In this document: positions 1 through 9,000 of the stretch, piece by piece
How positions within the stretch are numbered: position 1 is the first letter of the stretch
How the letters are laid out: every line of letters begins with the position of its first letter
NCBI GenBank assembly: GCA_028819775.1
Contig: JAPPKV010000397.1
Coordinates: forward strand, 1-12,593
Reading direction: 5' to 3'
Length of the DNA: 12,593 nt
Source of the DNA: Gammaproteobacteria bacterium
Lineage (GTDB): Bacteria; Pseudomonadota; Gammaproteobacteria; Pseudomonadales; Azotimanducaceae_A
Position numbers and translations under genes: made by a program
The notes under the pieces: generated by a model
The model's database searches: none
What the model was told of the DNA's origin: nothing
The model's input: only the letters and a program-made list of their open reading frames with translations

Positions 1-170
1 CCCCGCCACGAAAGCCGCGCGGATAGGCTCACTTTCTTATTGGAATATGCTCCCCACCCCCGCGTTTGTTTGACCGCATACCGGCGGGGGAATTCCCGCA
101 ACAGCGCCGACCCAAGCCGTCAACCGACGTCACTGCTTTCTACCCCTACCCGCCGCCAAGGGAGCGAGGA

Positions 171-188
171 AGCACCGGCTCCGGTGCT
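171..188. repeat. Short inverted repeat upstream of the SDR gene
   Basis: AGCACCGG (171-178) and CCGGTGCT (181-188) are perfect 8-base inverted arms separated only by CT. The right arm overlaps a second possible pairing, GGTGC (183-187) with GCACC (195-199), so the two structures exclude each other. The palindrome directly abuts the candidate extended -10 element at 185-193. It could be an operator-like dyad, or chance in GC-rich DNA. There is no T-tract, so it is not a terminator. Confidence 0.4.
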
Positions 189-193
189 AGACT
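185..193 (+). promoter_or_regulatory. Candidate extended -10 promoter element
   Basis: TGCTAGACT matches the extended -10 pattern TGn followed by a hexamer that agrees with TATAAT at four of six positions. No good -35 hexamer is seen 17 bases upstream (CGAGGA at 165-170), which is tolerated in extended -10 promoters. Transcription would start near 200, giving a leader of about 28 bases before the GTG at 228. This would support the internal start chosen for the dehydrogenase. It is inferred from sequence only. Confidence 0.35.
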
Positions 194-227
194 GGCACCC
201 GCTTCAAGATCAACCCAAGGCACAACC

Positions 228-1085
228 GTGCGTGACGTGGCGGGCAAGACTGCCTTCATCACCGGCGGCGCAAGCGGCATCGGCCTCGCCATGGCTCGGT
301 CGTTCTCCGCCGCCGGCATGAAGGTCGTCATCGCCGACGTGGAGCAAGCGGCCCTCGACGCCGTCGAAGACGAATTCGAGGCGAGCAACGCCGAGTTCCT
401 GACCGTAAAGGTCGACGTCACCGACCGTGACGGCATGGAAGCGGCGGCGCTGGCCACCGAGGCGCGCTTCGGCAAGGTCCACGTGGTGTGCAACAACGCC
501 GGCGTGGTGGTCGGCGGCGGCATCGACGAAATGACCTCCGACGACTGGGACTGGGTACTGGGCGTCAACATCAACGGGGTCGTCAATGGCATCCGTACCT
601 TCGTCAAGCGCCTGAAGAGCCACGGCGAAGGTGGCCATTTCGTGAACACCGCGTCCATGGCCGGGCATGTCTCGATCCCCGGACTGTCCGTCTACACCGC
701 CAGCAAGTTCGCCGTCGTCGGCATCTCCGAGACCATGCGGGCCGATCTCATGCCCCACAACATCGGCGTGTCGGTTCTATGCCCCGGCATGGTCGACACG
801 AAGATCCTCGATTCCGGACGCAACCGGCCCGAGGACCTCGACCACGGCGCTCGTCCCTGGGGAGAGTCGCTTTCGCCCGAGGAGCGCGACGCCGTCAACG
901 AGAACATCCGCGCCAGCATGATCGATCCCGCCATCGTCGGCGACATGGTGCTGCACGCCATCCAGACCGACGAGTTCTACATCTTCACCCACCCGGGCAT
1001 CGAACCGATGACCCAGTTGCGCAGCACTGAGATTGCCGACGCCTTCGCACGCTGGCGCGACTACTGCGAGGCGCGGAACGTCTGA
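228..1085 (+). CDS. Classical SDR family NAD(P)-dependent oxidoreductase
   Basis: This is a cytoplasmic short-chain dehydrogenase of 285 residues that oxidises or reduces an alcohol/ketone; the substrate cannot be told from sequence. The Rossmann cofactor motif TGGASGIG is at residues 12-19, with Asp37 at the end of the second strand, which normally favours NAD(H). NNAG is at 89-92. The catalytic set is Asn114, Ser143, Tyr156 and Lys160 (YTASK). The C-terminal tail (about 250-285, FYIFTHPGIEP) is longer than in minimal 250-residue SDRs and resembles SDRs found near acyl-CoA genes. I chose the GTG at 228 because it places the cofactor motif at the usual distance from the N-terminus and has AAGG (217-220) seven bases upstream. 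The frame is open back to an ATG at 66, but that extension is Pro/Arg-rich and not SDR-like. The gene is first in a likely three-gene operon with the hydratase and S9 peptidase. Confidence 0.94.
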   Translation: MRDVAGKTAFITGGASGIGLAMARSFSAAGMKVVIADVEQAALDAVEDEFEASNAEFLTVKVDVTDRDGMEAAALATEARFGKVHVVCNNAGVVVGGGIDEMTSDDWDWVLGVNINGVVNGIRTFVKRLKSHGEGGHFVNTASMAGHVSIPGLSVYTASKFAVVGISETMRADLMPHNIGVSVLCPGMVDTKILDSGRNRPEDLDHGARPWGESLSPEERDAVNENIRASMIDPAIVGDMVLHAIQTDEFYIFTHPGIEPMTQLRSTEIADAFARWRDYCEARNV

Positions 1086-1104
1086 TGGGTTACGGGACCT
1101 CATG

Positions 1105-1623
1105 ATGCGCGGCACCAAGAAGGTCGGACCGCAACGCTACCGCGAGACCTTCGGGCGCTATTTCGCCGACTTCGAGGTAGGCGACGTCTACGAGCATCGT
1201 CCGGGCAAGACCGTGACAGAATACGAGAACCACCTGTTCACCCTCTTGACCCTCAACACCCACCCCTTGCACTTCGACGCCGAGTTCGGCAAGGCGACCG
1301 AGTTCGGCCGCAATCTGGTGGTCAGCACCTATACCCTGTCGCTCTTGATCGGGATGAGCGTCACGGACGTAAGCCACAAGGCCATCGCCAACCTAGGCAT
1401 GGACGAGGTGAAGTTCCCGGCACCGGTGTTCGCCGGGGACACGCTCTATGCCGAATCGGAGGTGCTTGCCAAGCGCGAGTCGAAGTCGAGACCGGGCCAG
1501 GGAATCGTTACCGTACGAACCGTGGGCCACAACCAGGACGGCGTCGAAATATGCAGCTTTGTCCGCAACGTACTCATCCCCGCCGCAGGCCACGCGGTCG
1601 AAGACCGCATGGAAACCTACTAG
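1105..1623 (+). CDS. MaoC family dehydratase (acyl-CoA hydratase)
   Basis: The product has 172 residues and a single hot-dog fold of the MaoC/(R)-hydratase type. These enzymes add or remove water on an enoyl-CoA-like thioester in the cytoplasm. The active-site region reads LNTHPLHFD at residues 50-58. The catalytic His is H56, but the position that is Asp in canonical R-specific enoyl-CoA hydratases is Asn51. From memory, this LxxNTxPLHxD pattern is typical of the mesaconyl-CoA/beta-methylmalyl-CoA hydratase-like subgroup, so that substrate class is plausible but unproven. The second half (FPAPVFAGDTLYAESEVL) is the standard hot-dog strand and turn. ATG codons lie at 1102 and 1105 in frame; the second has better spacing (7 bases) from the GGGA at 1094-1097. 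The gene starts 19 bases after the dehydrogenase stop and ends 8 bases before the S9 peptidase start, so co-transcription is likely. Confidence 0.92.
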   Translation: MRGTKKVGPQRYRETFGRYFADFEVGDVYEHRPGKTVTEYENHLFTLLTLNTHPLHFDAEFGKATEFGRNLVVSTYTLSLLIGMSVTDVSHKAIANLGMDEVKFPAPVFAGDTLYAESEVLAKRESKSRPGQGIVTVRTVGHNQDGVEICSFVRNVLIPAAGHAVEDRMETY

Positions 1624-1631
1624 CAGACGTC

Positions 1632-3590
1632 ATGTGGCAGCGCCCGCTTCCCTGCCAACTCGCCTGCCTGCTGTTCTTGGCTGGTTGTACGGCGATGGAT
1701 AGCCCCCGACGGGACGCCGAACCCGCGGCACCCGCCGCGAACCTGGTTGTCGACGGGGTGCCGGCCGTTCCGGAGTCGGTGCTGGTCGGGCTCGAACGCT
1801 ACCGGAACACCCGTTCCGCCAGCTTGCTCGGCTGGATCGACGACGGTGTTCTGATCGCAACCCGATTCGGCAACACCACCCAACTGCATCGAGTCGACGC
1901 GCCGCTCGGAATGCGCAGCCAGATCACGTTCTTCCCTGAACCCGTGGCGGGCGCATCGGTGCACCCCGACCGGGCCAGGAACGGCTTCGTCTACCTGAAG
2001 GACACCGGCGGCTCCGAGTTCTACCAGATGTTCTGGTACGACAACGCAAGCACCGACTCCATGCTCCTTAGCGACGGCAGGTCCCGCTACACGGGCGTGT
2101 CCTGGTCGCCGAGCGGGGCGTGGCTCGGCTATTCGACCACCGAGCGCAACGGCACGGACTGGGACCTGCACGCCAAGGACCTGCGCGGGGAACGCATGGT
2201 CCTGCAGGAAGACGAAGGCACGGGTTGGAGCATCGCGGACTGGTCCGACGACGACAGCCGCGTACTCATCAGCCAATACATCTCGGTGAACGAGTCACGC
2301 CTCTACGAGTTGGATGTGACCACCGGCAAGCGACGCCGGTTGCTGCCTGACGTTACCGCCGCATTCGGGGGGGTCCGTTATGGGCCAGGCCGCAGCGTCT
2401 ACTTCACGTCGGACATGAACAGCGAATTTAGGCACCTGCACCGCCTTGACCTGGACAGCGGCGCGATCGAGGTGCTAACGGAGGATGCATCGTGGGACGT
2501 GGAGTCGTTCGCCATCTCCCGAAACCGCCAGCGAATTGCCTACGTCCTGAACCAAGACGGCGTCAGTCGGTTGTTCGCCCGCAGCCTTCTCGACGGTGCC
2601 TTCATCGCCCTTCCGCCGCTGCCCCGGGGCATCGTCTCCGGTCTGCGCTTCCACCCGGACAGCGGCCGCCTAGGCTTCACCATGCGCTCCGCGACCACCC
2701 CCTCGGACGTCTTCAGCGTGGACTTCCGCACCCGCGTGCTGACCCGTTGGACGCGCAGCGAGCTCGGCGGCATCGACGCCAACCGGCTCACCGAACCCGA
2801 ACTCGTCCGCTATCCGACATTCGACGGTCGCTCCATACCGGCATTCGTGTACCGCCCGCAAGGAATCCCTCCCCACCCGGTGATCGTCAACATCCACGGC
2901 GGTCCGGAAAGCCAGTCGCGACCATCGTTCTCCTCCACCACGCAATACTACGTCAACGAACTCGGGGTCGCCGTGATCTATCCCAACGTGCGCGGCTCCA
3001 GGGGCTACGGCAAGACCTACCTCAAGCTCGACAACGGCCGGCTCCGGGAGGACTCCGTGCGCGACATCGGCGCACTTCTCGACTGGATCGCCGCCGTGCC
3101 CGATCTCGATGCAGACCGGGTCGCCGTGACCGGCGGCTCCTACGGCGGCTACATGGTGCTGGCGTCGGTGGTGCACTACGGCGACCGGCTGCGCGCCGGC
3201 ATCGAGCGGGTCGGCATCAGCAACTTCGTGACCTTCCTCGAGAACACGCAGCCCTACCGCCAGGATCTGCGCCGCGTCGAGTACGGCGACGAGCGCGATC
3301 CCGACATGCGTGCCTTCCTGACCTCGATCTCGCCGCTGACCCAGGTCGACAAGATCACGACGCCCATGTTGATTTCCCAGGGACAGAACGACCCGCGCGT
3401 CCCGGCGAGCGAGTCCGAACAGATCGTCGCTGCCCTCAAGAAAGGCGACATCCCGGTGTGGTACGTGCTCGCCAGGGACGAGGGGCATGGCTTCCGCAAG
3501 AAGTCGAACCGCGACTACCTGACCGCCGTCACGGCGATGTTCGTCGAGCGCCACCTGTTCGATGGCAAGCCCGACGACGAGGCGCGTTGA
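1632..3590 (+). CDS. S9 family serine peptidase (prolyl oligopeptidase type), predicted lipoprotein
   Basis: This 652-residue peptidase cleaves peptides, often at Pro or small residues in this family. The N-terminus is a lipoprotein signal: a basic start, a hydrophobic stretch and the lipobox LAGC at residues 16-19, so mature Cys19 would be lipidated and the enzyme held at the cell envelope. Residues about 35-395 form a TolB/PD40-like beta-propeller with repeats such as VSWSPSGAWLGYS. The alpha/beta hydrolase domain follows from about 405: oxyanion segment HGGPE at 422-426, nucleophile motif GGSYGG with Ser503, Asp587 in NDPRVP and His619 in EGHGF. The triad is complete. The layout fits the DPP-IV/acylaminoacyl-peptidase branch. 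I chose the ATG at 1632 because it gives the signal peptide and does not overlap the hydratase; an upstream in-frame ATG at 1551 would overlap it. No clear Shine-Dalgarno is seen, so translation may be coupled to the hydratase across the 8-base gap. Confidence 0.95.
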   Translation: MWQRPLPCQLACLLFLAGCTAMDSPRRDAEPAAPAANLVVDGVPAVPESVLVGLERYRNTRSASLLGWIDDGVLIATRFGNTTQLHRVDAPLGMRSQITFFPEPVAGASVHPDRARNGFVYLKDTGGSEFYQMFWYDNASTDSMLLSDGRSRYTGVSWSPSGAWLGYSTTERNGTDWDLHAKDLRGERMVLQEDEGTGWSIADWSDDDSRVLISQYISVNESRLYELDVTTGKRRRLLPDVTAAFGGVRYGPGRSVYFTSDMNSEFRHLHRLDLDSGAIEVLTEDASWDVESFAISRNRQRIAYVLNQDGVSRLFARSLLDGAFIALPPLPRGIVSGLRFHPDSGRLGFTMRSATTPSDVFSVDFRTRVLTRWTRSELGGIDANRLTEPELVRYPTFDGRSIPAFVYRPQGIPPHPVIVNIHGGPESQSRPSFSSTTQYYVNELGVAVIYPNVRGSRGYGKTYLKLDNGRLREDSVRDIGALLDWIAAVPDLDADRVAVTGGSYGGYMVLASVVHYGDRLRAGIERVGISNFVTFLENTQPYRQDLRRVEYGDERDPDMRAFLTSISPLTQVDKITTPMLISQGQNDPRVPASESEQIVAALKKGDIPVWYVLARDEGHGFRKKSNRDYLTAVTAMFVERHLFDGKPDDEAR

Positions 3591-3631
3591 ACCACCCGGA
3601 GAGCACGCGGGACGTCACCCCATTCGTGCGG

Positions 3632-6031
3632 TCATTGCGCCGGGAAAGCGTCTACCCGAATCGTTTCCGAGTCGGCACGACCGAGATCGTCCACGACTCG
3701 CACGGTGAATCGCCCTGTTCGGGGCGTCCAGAGATAGTTCTCTCCGGGCGCGGTGCTCGCCACGAGACGTTGGTCGACGAACCAGAACATCCTTCGAACA
3801 TCGCCGTCCACAACGGCCGAGAACAACACGTTTCCCTCCACGGCACCCGGTCCGGCGGCGTGGTAGACCAGGGAGCGTTGGGGGGAACGAATGCGGGGTG
3901 CAAAACCCGTGGCCGAGGTCTCGTCGAGACCGCACCCCGGCGACCACGGCGGCGGTCGACGAATGGCAATGCCGGCCCGGCGGAACACGGCCTGCAGATT
4001 CGAGGGCCAGAATTCGTACACGACCCGTTCCGTATCGGCATCCCCGCTACAACTGCGAAGACCCGTCCGGCGGTCGATGTCGATGGCCCGATACACCGAC
4101 GACACCTTGATCGGCGAAACCCCGGGAATGAACCAGGATTCCGTGGTGCGCGGACAGTGAGGTCCCGGCAGGTCGCCGGTGGTCGCACAGACCTTCACCC
4201 GCTTCAACTTGAGACCGCGTGCCGCCCCGTTCCCGGCCAACGACCGGGGCTCCCCATGCCGTCGCGACCGAACAATCCCCGTCATTGCGGGCAGGCTGTC
4301 GGCAATGGCGAAAAACAACGGCGCGGCGGCTTCCCGGCCAACGAGTGCCGGATTGGCGCTGCCGTCGAAGTTGCCGACCCACACGGCCAATACGTAGTGG
4401 CCGACGACTCCCACACTCCAGGCATCCCGGAATCCAAATGACGTGCCCGTCTTCCAAGCGATGACACTGCGGTCGTTGGAATACCGTGCGGTCGTCCCGG
4501 GTCTGGCGACGTCGCGGAGCATGTCGAGCACCAGGAAGCTCGCCTCCTGGCTCAGCAACCGTTGCGATGCGCCGGCAGGCGATCCGCGCACGACGACGAG
4601 ATCGCGCCACAAGCCGCCGCCCGCCAATGTCGCATAGAGGCGCACCAACTCCTCCATGGTGATCTCGCTGCCGCCGAGAGCCAAGGCGAGTCCATAGTCG
4701 GTGGCGGATCGCAATCGGGTCACGCCCGCTCGGTGCAACCAATCCCTGAAGCGTTCCACGCCCAGGTCGGCGAGCAAACCCACGGCCGGCACGTTGCGGC
4801 TGTGGACCAGGGCGTCCCGCGCGAACACCGGGCCCATGAAGCCTCGGTCGAAGTTCTCCGGCGTGTACGCGGCATATCGACGTGGCGCGTCTTCGAGCAG
4901 GGTCATCGGATGGATCAAGCCCTCGTCCAATGCGAGGCCGTAGAGCAGCGGCTTGAGCGTCGAACCGGGAGAACGGCGAGCCCGCGCACCGTTCACCTGG
5001 CCGGCAATCGACGCGTCGAAGAACCCCGCCGACCCGACCAGCGCCAGCACCTCCATTCCCCGCGTCTCGACGAGCATGGCAGCCGCGTTGGCGATGCCGT
5101 CGCGGCGGCGCAGTTCCAAGTGATCGGCCATGTGCGCCTCCACCAAGCCCTGCAGGTCGAGGTCCAGCGTCGTGCGAACGCGAGGGCTGCCGACCATCGG
5201 CACGTGATCCCTGACGAAATGCGGGGCGTGGCCCGGCAATCGCGACGGGGATGCGAACGCGGGCACGAGTCTCGCTCTGGCCAGGGTCTCGGCATCGGCA
5301 TCGACCGTGTTGGCCTGCCACGCCGCGAGGAGTCGATCCCGCGCCGCCAAGAGCTCCGCGCGACCTTGGGCGCTGACCGGAAACCGGTCCGTCGGGTTCT
5401 GCGGAATGACCACCAGCGCCAACGCTTCGCCCAAGCCGAGCGAACTGGCCGGCTTGTCGAAGTAGACCCGGCTGGCGGTTCCGATGCCTTCGATGCTGCC
5501 GCCGTACGGCGCGAGGTTCAGGTATGCCTCGAGAATCTCGTCCTTGCCGTAGTGGCGCTCCAACTGCATCGCGCGGGCGCACTGGACGAGTTTGCCGAAC
5601 ACGGTCCGGGTATCCAGACCGAACCGCAATCGGGCGAGTTGCATGGTAATCGTCGAACCCCCAACAACCCGGCTGCGTCGGACGTAGGTCGTCCATGCCG
5701 CACGCGCCAACGCAAGCGGGTCGACCCCGACGTGGCGGTGGAACCCGCGGTCTTCGTAGAGCAGCGTCGCCTCCCGTGCCGCTGGGGCGATGTCGTCGAG
5801 TCGAGTGAACAGGCGATAGCGATCGTCCTTTGCCGCAAGGAGCTTGAGGGGGCGACCCTCCCGATCCATCACCAGGGTCGAGAAGGAGATGGCCCCGTAT
5901 AGCGCCGGCTTCGGCAGCACGGCCCAGACCAACAGCGCGCAGGCCAAGACGCCCAGCAACGCCGTCAGCGGGTGCGCAAACCCGCCCAGTTTGCGCCGCA
6001 CTCTATTCAATGGCTTTGGGGTGACGGTCAC
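3632..6031 (-). CDS. pbpC: Penicillin-binding protein 1C (bifunctional peptidoglycan glycosyltransferase/transpeptidase)
   Basis: This is a 799-residue class A PBP of the PBP1C type that polymerises and may crosslink peptidoglycan in the periplasm. It has a membrane anchor at residues about 22-39. The GT51 glycosyltransferase domain shows EDRGFHRHVGVD with catalytic Glu93, GGSTITMQ at 124-131 and the KDEILEAYLN segment at 163-172. The transpeptidase domain has SxxK as Ser357-Thr-Leu-Lys360, SRN at 411-413 and KTGT at 527-530, so both activities look intact. The tail from about 705 to 795 matches the BiPBP_C domain specific to PBP1C. The start is a GTG whose GTGA overlaps the TGA of the upstream alpha-2-macroglobulin gene, implying translational coupling. 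Length and domain order are normal for the family. The gene converges with the S9 peptidase gene across 41 bases with no strong terminator in between. Confidence 0.97.
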   Translation of the reverse strand: MTVTPKPLNRVRRKLGGFAHPLTALLGVLACALLVWAVLPKPALYGAISFSTLVMDREGRPLKLLAAKDDRYRLFTRLDDIAPAAREATLLYEDRGFHRHVGVDPLALARAAWTTYVRRSRVVGGSTITMQLARLRFGLDTRTVFGKLVQCARAMQLERHYGKDEILEAYLNLAPYGGSIEGIGTASRVYFDKPASSLGLGEALALVVIPQNPTDRFPVSAQGRAELLAARDRLLAAWQANTVDADAETLARARLVPAFASPSRLPGHAPHFVRDHVPMVGSPRVRTTLDLDLQGLVEAHMADHLELRRRDGIANAAAMLVETRGMEVLALVGSAGFFDASIAGQVNGARARRSPGSTLKPLLYGLALDEGLIHPMTLLEDAPRRYAAYTPENFDRGFMGPVFARDALVHSRNVPAVGLLADLGVERFRDWLHRAGVTRLRSATDYGLALALGGSEITMEELVRLYATLAGGGLWRDLVVVRGSPAGASQRLLSQEASFLVLDMLRDVARPGTTARYSNDRSVIAWKTGTSFGFRDAWSVGVVGHYVLAVWVGNFDGSANPALVGREAAAPLFFAIADSLPAMTGIVRSRRHGEPRSLAGNGAARGLKLKRVKVCATTGDLPGPHCPRTTESWFIPGVSPIKVSSVYRAIDIDRRTGLRSCSGDADTERVVYEFWPSNLQAVFRRAGIAIRRPPPWSPGCGLDETSATGFAPRIRSPQRSLVYHAAGPGAVEGNVLFSAVVDGDVRRMFWFVDQRLVASTAPGENYLWTPRTGRFTVRVVDDLGRADSETIRVDAFPAQ

Positions 6032-9000
6032 GTGTTCTCGACAACCAACCGGCCAGGCAGGGAACGACCACGGACGCCGCGGTGGTACATGGCGGCGGCA
6101 TGGGCGGCGGGGGCGGTGAATTCGCCCGGGTTCGTTGCCTTGACACGGTAGAGGATCTCGGTGACGCGCTCATCGAAGGCGCCGTAGAGGACCAATCGGT
6201 CCTCGCGTACGTCCCGGTAGTCGGGTGCCCATCGACCGTAGCGGTTGCGCACCGACTCGGTGAGGATCTCGAATCCACCCGGCAGCAGGTCGGTGACCGC
6301 GACGTTGCCGATCCAGCCCCCCTTGGAACGGACCCGCAGCCTCACCGTCAATTCGTCTCCCACGCGGATCCGCTCGACCGGATCGCCGTTGTCGTTGAGG
6401 TAGACGCGATCGACCTCGATGCCTTCGGCGAGGCGATCGGTTGGCATCTCGACATCGAAGCCGGATTCGCTCGCCGCGTAGTAGACGCCGCCCGAGCCCG
6501 AGCGCGAAATCTCCAGTCGTTCGACGGACACCGGCAACGACGCACGCGAGAAGACGTCCCCCGAAACGGCCACGTCGATCGGGCCGTCCGGACCGTAGGC
6601 GACGACGGTGGGAGGCGACAACTGCCCTTGCGCCGCCAAGCTGCGGTGGATCGCACCGAGCGCCAGGACCGTGTAGGCCGCCGAGAGTGTGTTGAAGCGG
6701 TTCTCGAAAACCGGCGCCACCAGTCGTTGAACCGCGTCGCCGTCGAGTCGCGCCATGCGGGCCGGAAAGTGCAGTGCCAAGAGGCTGATGTATTGCGCAT
6801 CCCGGCCCAACCGGGTGTCGAAGTCGGTCTCCGGCGTCGACGATTCGCCGAGCCGGTATCCGTCGATCAACCGTTCGGCCAGCACATCGTTGCGCAACAG
6901 CGCGTGGCTCGCTGCCATGTAGGCGCTGGCGATGTCGCCACGCCACACTTCGTCGGTGTGGACTTCCAACGTCTCCTGGAGTGCATTGAGGTAGTTCGTA
7001 GTGACCCGGCCGCTGCGGGTGAGCAGATAGATGGCATAGGCCCGCGCGCGTGCGGCGGCGAGGTCGAATGGCGAGGTGTCGTCGTTGCCGCCGGCGAGCC
7101 GTCCCAGGTAGCCCCACGCCCGTGCATACATGTCGTCGGGAACCGGCAGTCCAAGTGCCCGCGCCTCGGCCAGGAAGTGGGTGACGTAGACCGAAGCGAA
7201 CGGCGCGGCCTCCTCGGACGTCGCCCAGAACAGGAATCCGCCGTCCGCGTTCTGGCGCGGACGAAGCCGGGCGATGGTGTCGCGGAACCGCGTCCGGTAT
7301 TGCCGCCAGTCCAACCCGAACGTCGGGCCTTGCCGTAGACCCAGTTGCCCGAATGCCCTGCTGACGATCTGCTCCGTGCAGGCGTGCGGAAACGACTCGA
7401 GGTATGCCAGCAGGCCATCGGCGAGCGCGAGCGGGCTCGCCGCGGCAGTAATGCGACGGCTTGCGAGGCCCTCGTGCAATCGCCGCGGCAAGGCGACCAC
7501 CGCCCGGCCGCCAGCGTCGTAACCCGAATCAACCGTCGTCTCAAACGCCACCGGCGGGCGCACGGACAAGGTGGCTTGCCGCTCGACGGAGACATCGCCG
7601 AGGCGCCCGGCCAATGTCACCGAAGCGGCCCCCGGCGTAGCGCCGGCGCGGAGTCGGAAGTTCACTCGCCCTTCACCGCCCGCCGGAACGTCAACCGTTC
7701 TGTCGAATCCATCCTCCGCCCCGAGGCGCTCCATCGCCTCGACCGATACGGCGACCTCCCCGTCAGCACCGTCGATGTTGTTCGCCACGCCAACCGCGAC
7801 ATCGAACACGTCGCCCGGCGCGGCGGCCAACGGCAGATTCGGCGACAGGACGATGGGACCTCGAACCGTGACGGGCCGTGCTCCCGCGCCAAGCTTGGCC
7901 TCGGCCACGCCCAATGCCATGACGCGCAATTCCCCGTTGAAGTAGTCCGGAATCGAGACGTCGACCTGACCTTGCGCGGAGTCCGCTTCGAGGATGCCGA
8001 ACCAGAACACGACGGGAGGTTCCGAACGCCGACGAAACGGGTTCAGGTTGGCGCCGAGCAGGCGGCCCAAATCCCCGCCACCCGGTGCCGAAACGCGGCG
8101 CAGCACGTCGTAGTCGGGAAGGATCAGATCGACCATCTGATGGGTCTCGACCTGCAACGCCTTCTTGCTGAGGAAGATCCCCAACGGATCCGGGGTGGAG
8201 TAGTCGGCGACCTGGAGGATTCCCTCGTCAACGGCGAAGAGTACGAGCCGCGAGGGTTCCGATGCGGTATAGCCGATCGTCAGCGGGGATCCCGGACGGA
8301 CGCGCTCCGGGACCGAGAGTTCGATGTCCAGGCGCCGTGCCGAACGGTCCACGGCGAACGGCGCGACCGCGTAGCTCAATGGACTGACGAAGATCTCCGC
8401 CGAGTCGATGTCGCGCACGAAGGCGACATTGACGTAGGCATTGCCTTCGAGGTCGTCGGGCACCCGTATGCTTGACAGGACGTTGTTCGTCTCCGAACGA
8501 AACCACTCGAAGGCATGCACACGGTCCCGCTCGATCGTTACCAAGCCCGTACCCGCGTAGGGTGCCGTGATCTCGACCGTGATCTCGTCGCCCGGCGCAT
8601 ACTCCCGGCGGTCGAGCTTGAGATCGAGTTCCGCGTCACGTTCGAGATTGCCGGCAACGTTGGCCGCCCCGGCCACGGCAAACTCGACCCGGTTCAGCCT
8701 CACCCCGTCGGCATCGACGATGTCGAGCGCGAAACGTCCGGGGCGGCTTGTCGGCAGCGTCACCTCGGCACCCCCGGACGGCAATTCGAACGGCGTCCGC
8801 TCGAGTTCGGTCTCCTTGACCACGGACTGGTATGCGAACTTGCCGTTCGGTTGCTTGACGAGTGCCGACACGTAGCGGCGTTCCACGAGGATCGACTGCA
8901 GACGCTCCCGCGCCACCGCTTCGAGGTCGCGGTCGATGGCAAGGAAACGCACGGTTCGGGCGCCCTCCAGGGCGATGAAGTCCAACGCACCGTCCGCCCG

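Noticed and set aside
1..32. Possible start of a minus-strand gene running off the left edge (GTG at 32-30)
   Set aside because: Only about ten codons are visible and the upstream AAGAAA is a weak ribosome-binding site, so it cannot be supported.
66..227. N-terminal extension of the dehydrogenase to the ATG at 66
   Set aside because: The extra 54 residues are Pro/Arg-rich and unlike any SDR. The GTG at 228 has a ribosome-binding site and a candidate promoter lies inside the extension.
3591..3631. Possible bidirectional terminator between the convergent genes
   Set aside because: The only inverted arms seen are CCCG (3595-3598) and CGGG (3608-3611), too short, with no T-tract on either side.
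2492..4441. 649-residue plus-strand frame over the S9 peptidase and the pbpC end
   Set aside because: It is an Arg/Pro-rich out-of-frame reading of the peptidase gene that then runs antisense into pbpC; it has no domain signature.
4562..5902. 446-residue plus-strand frame antisense to pbpC
   Set aside because: Low-complexity Arg/His/Gln/Glu-rich translation, no motifs, and fully inside pbpC whose catalytic motifs are intact.
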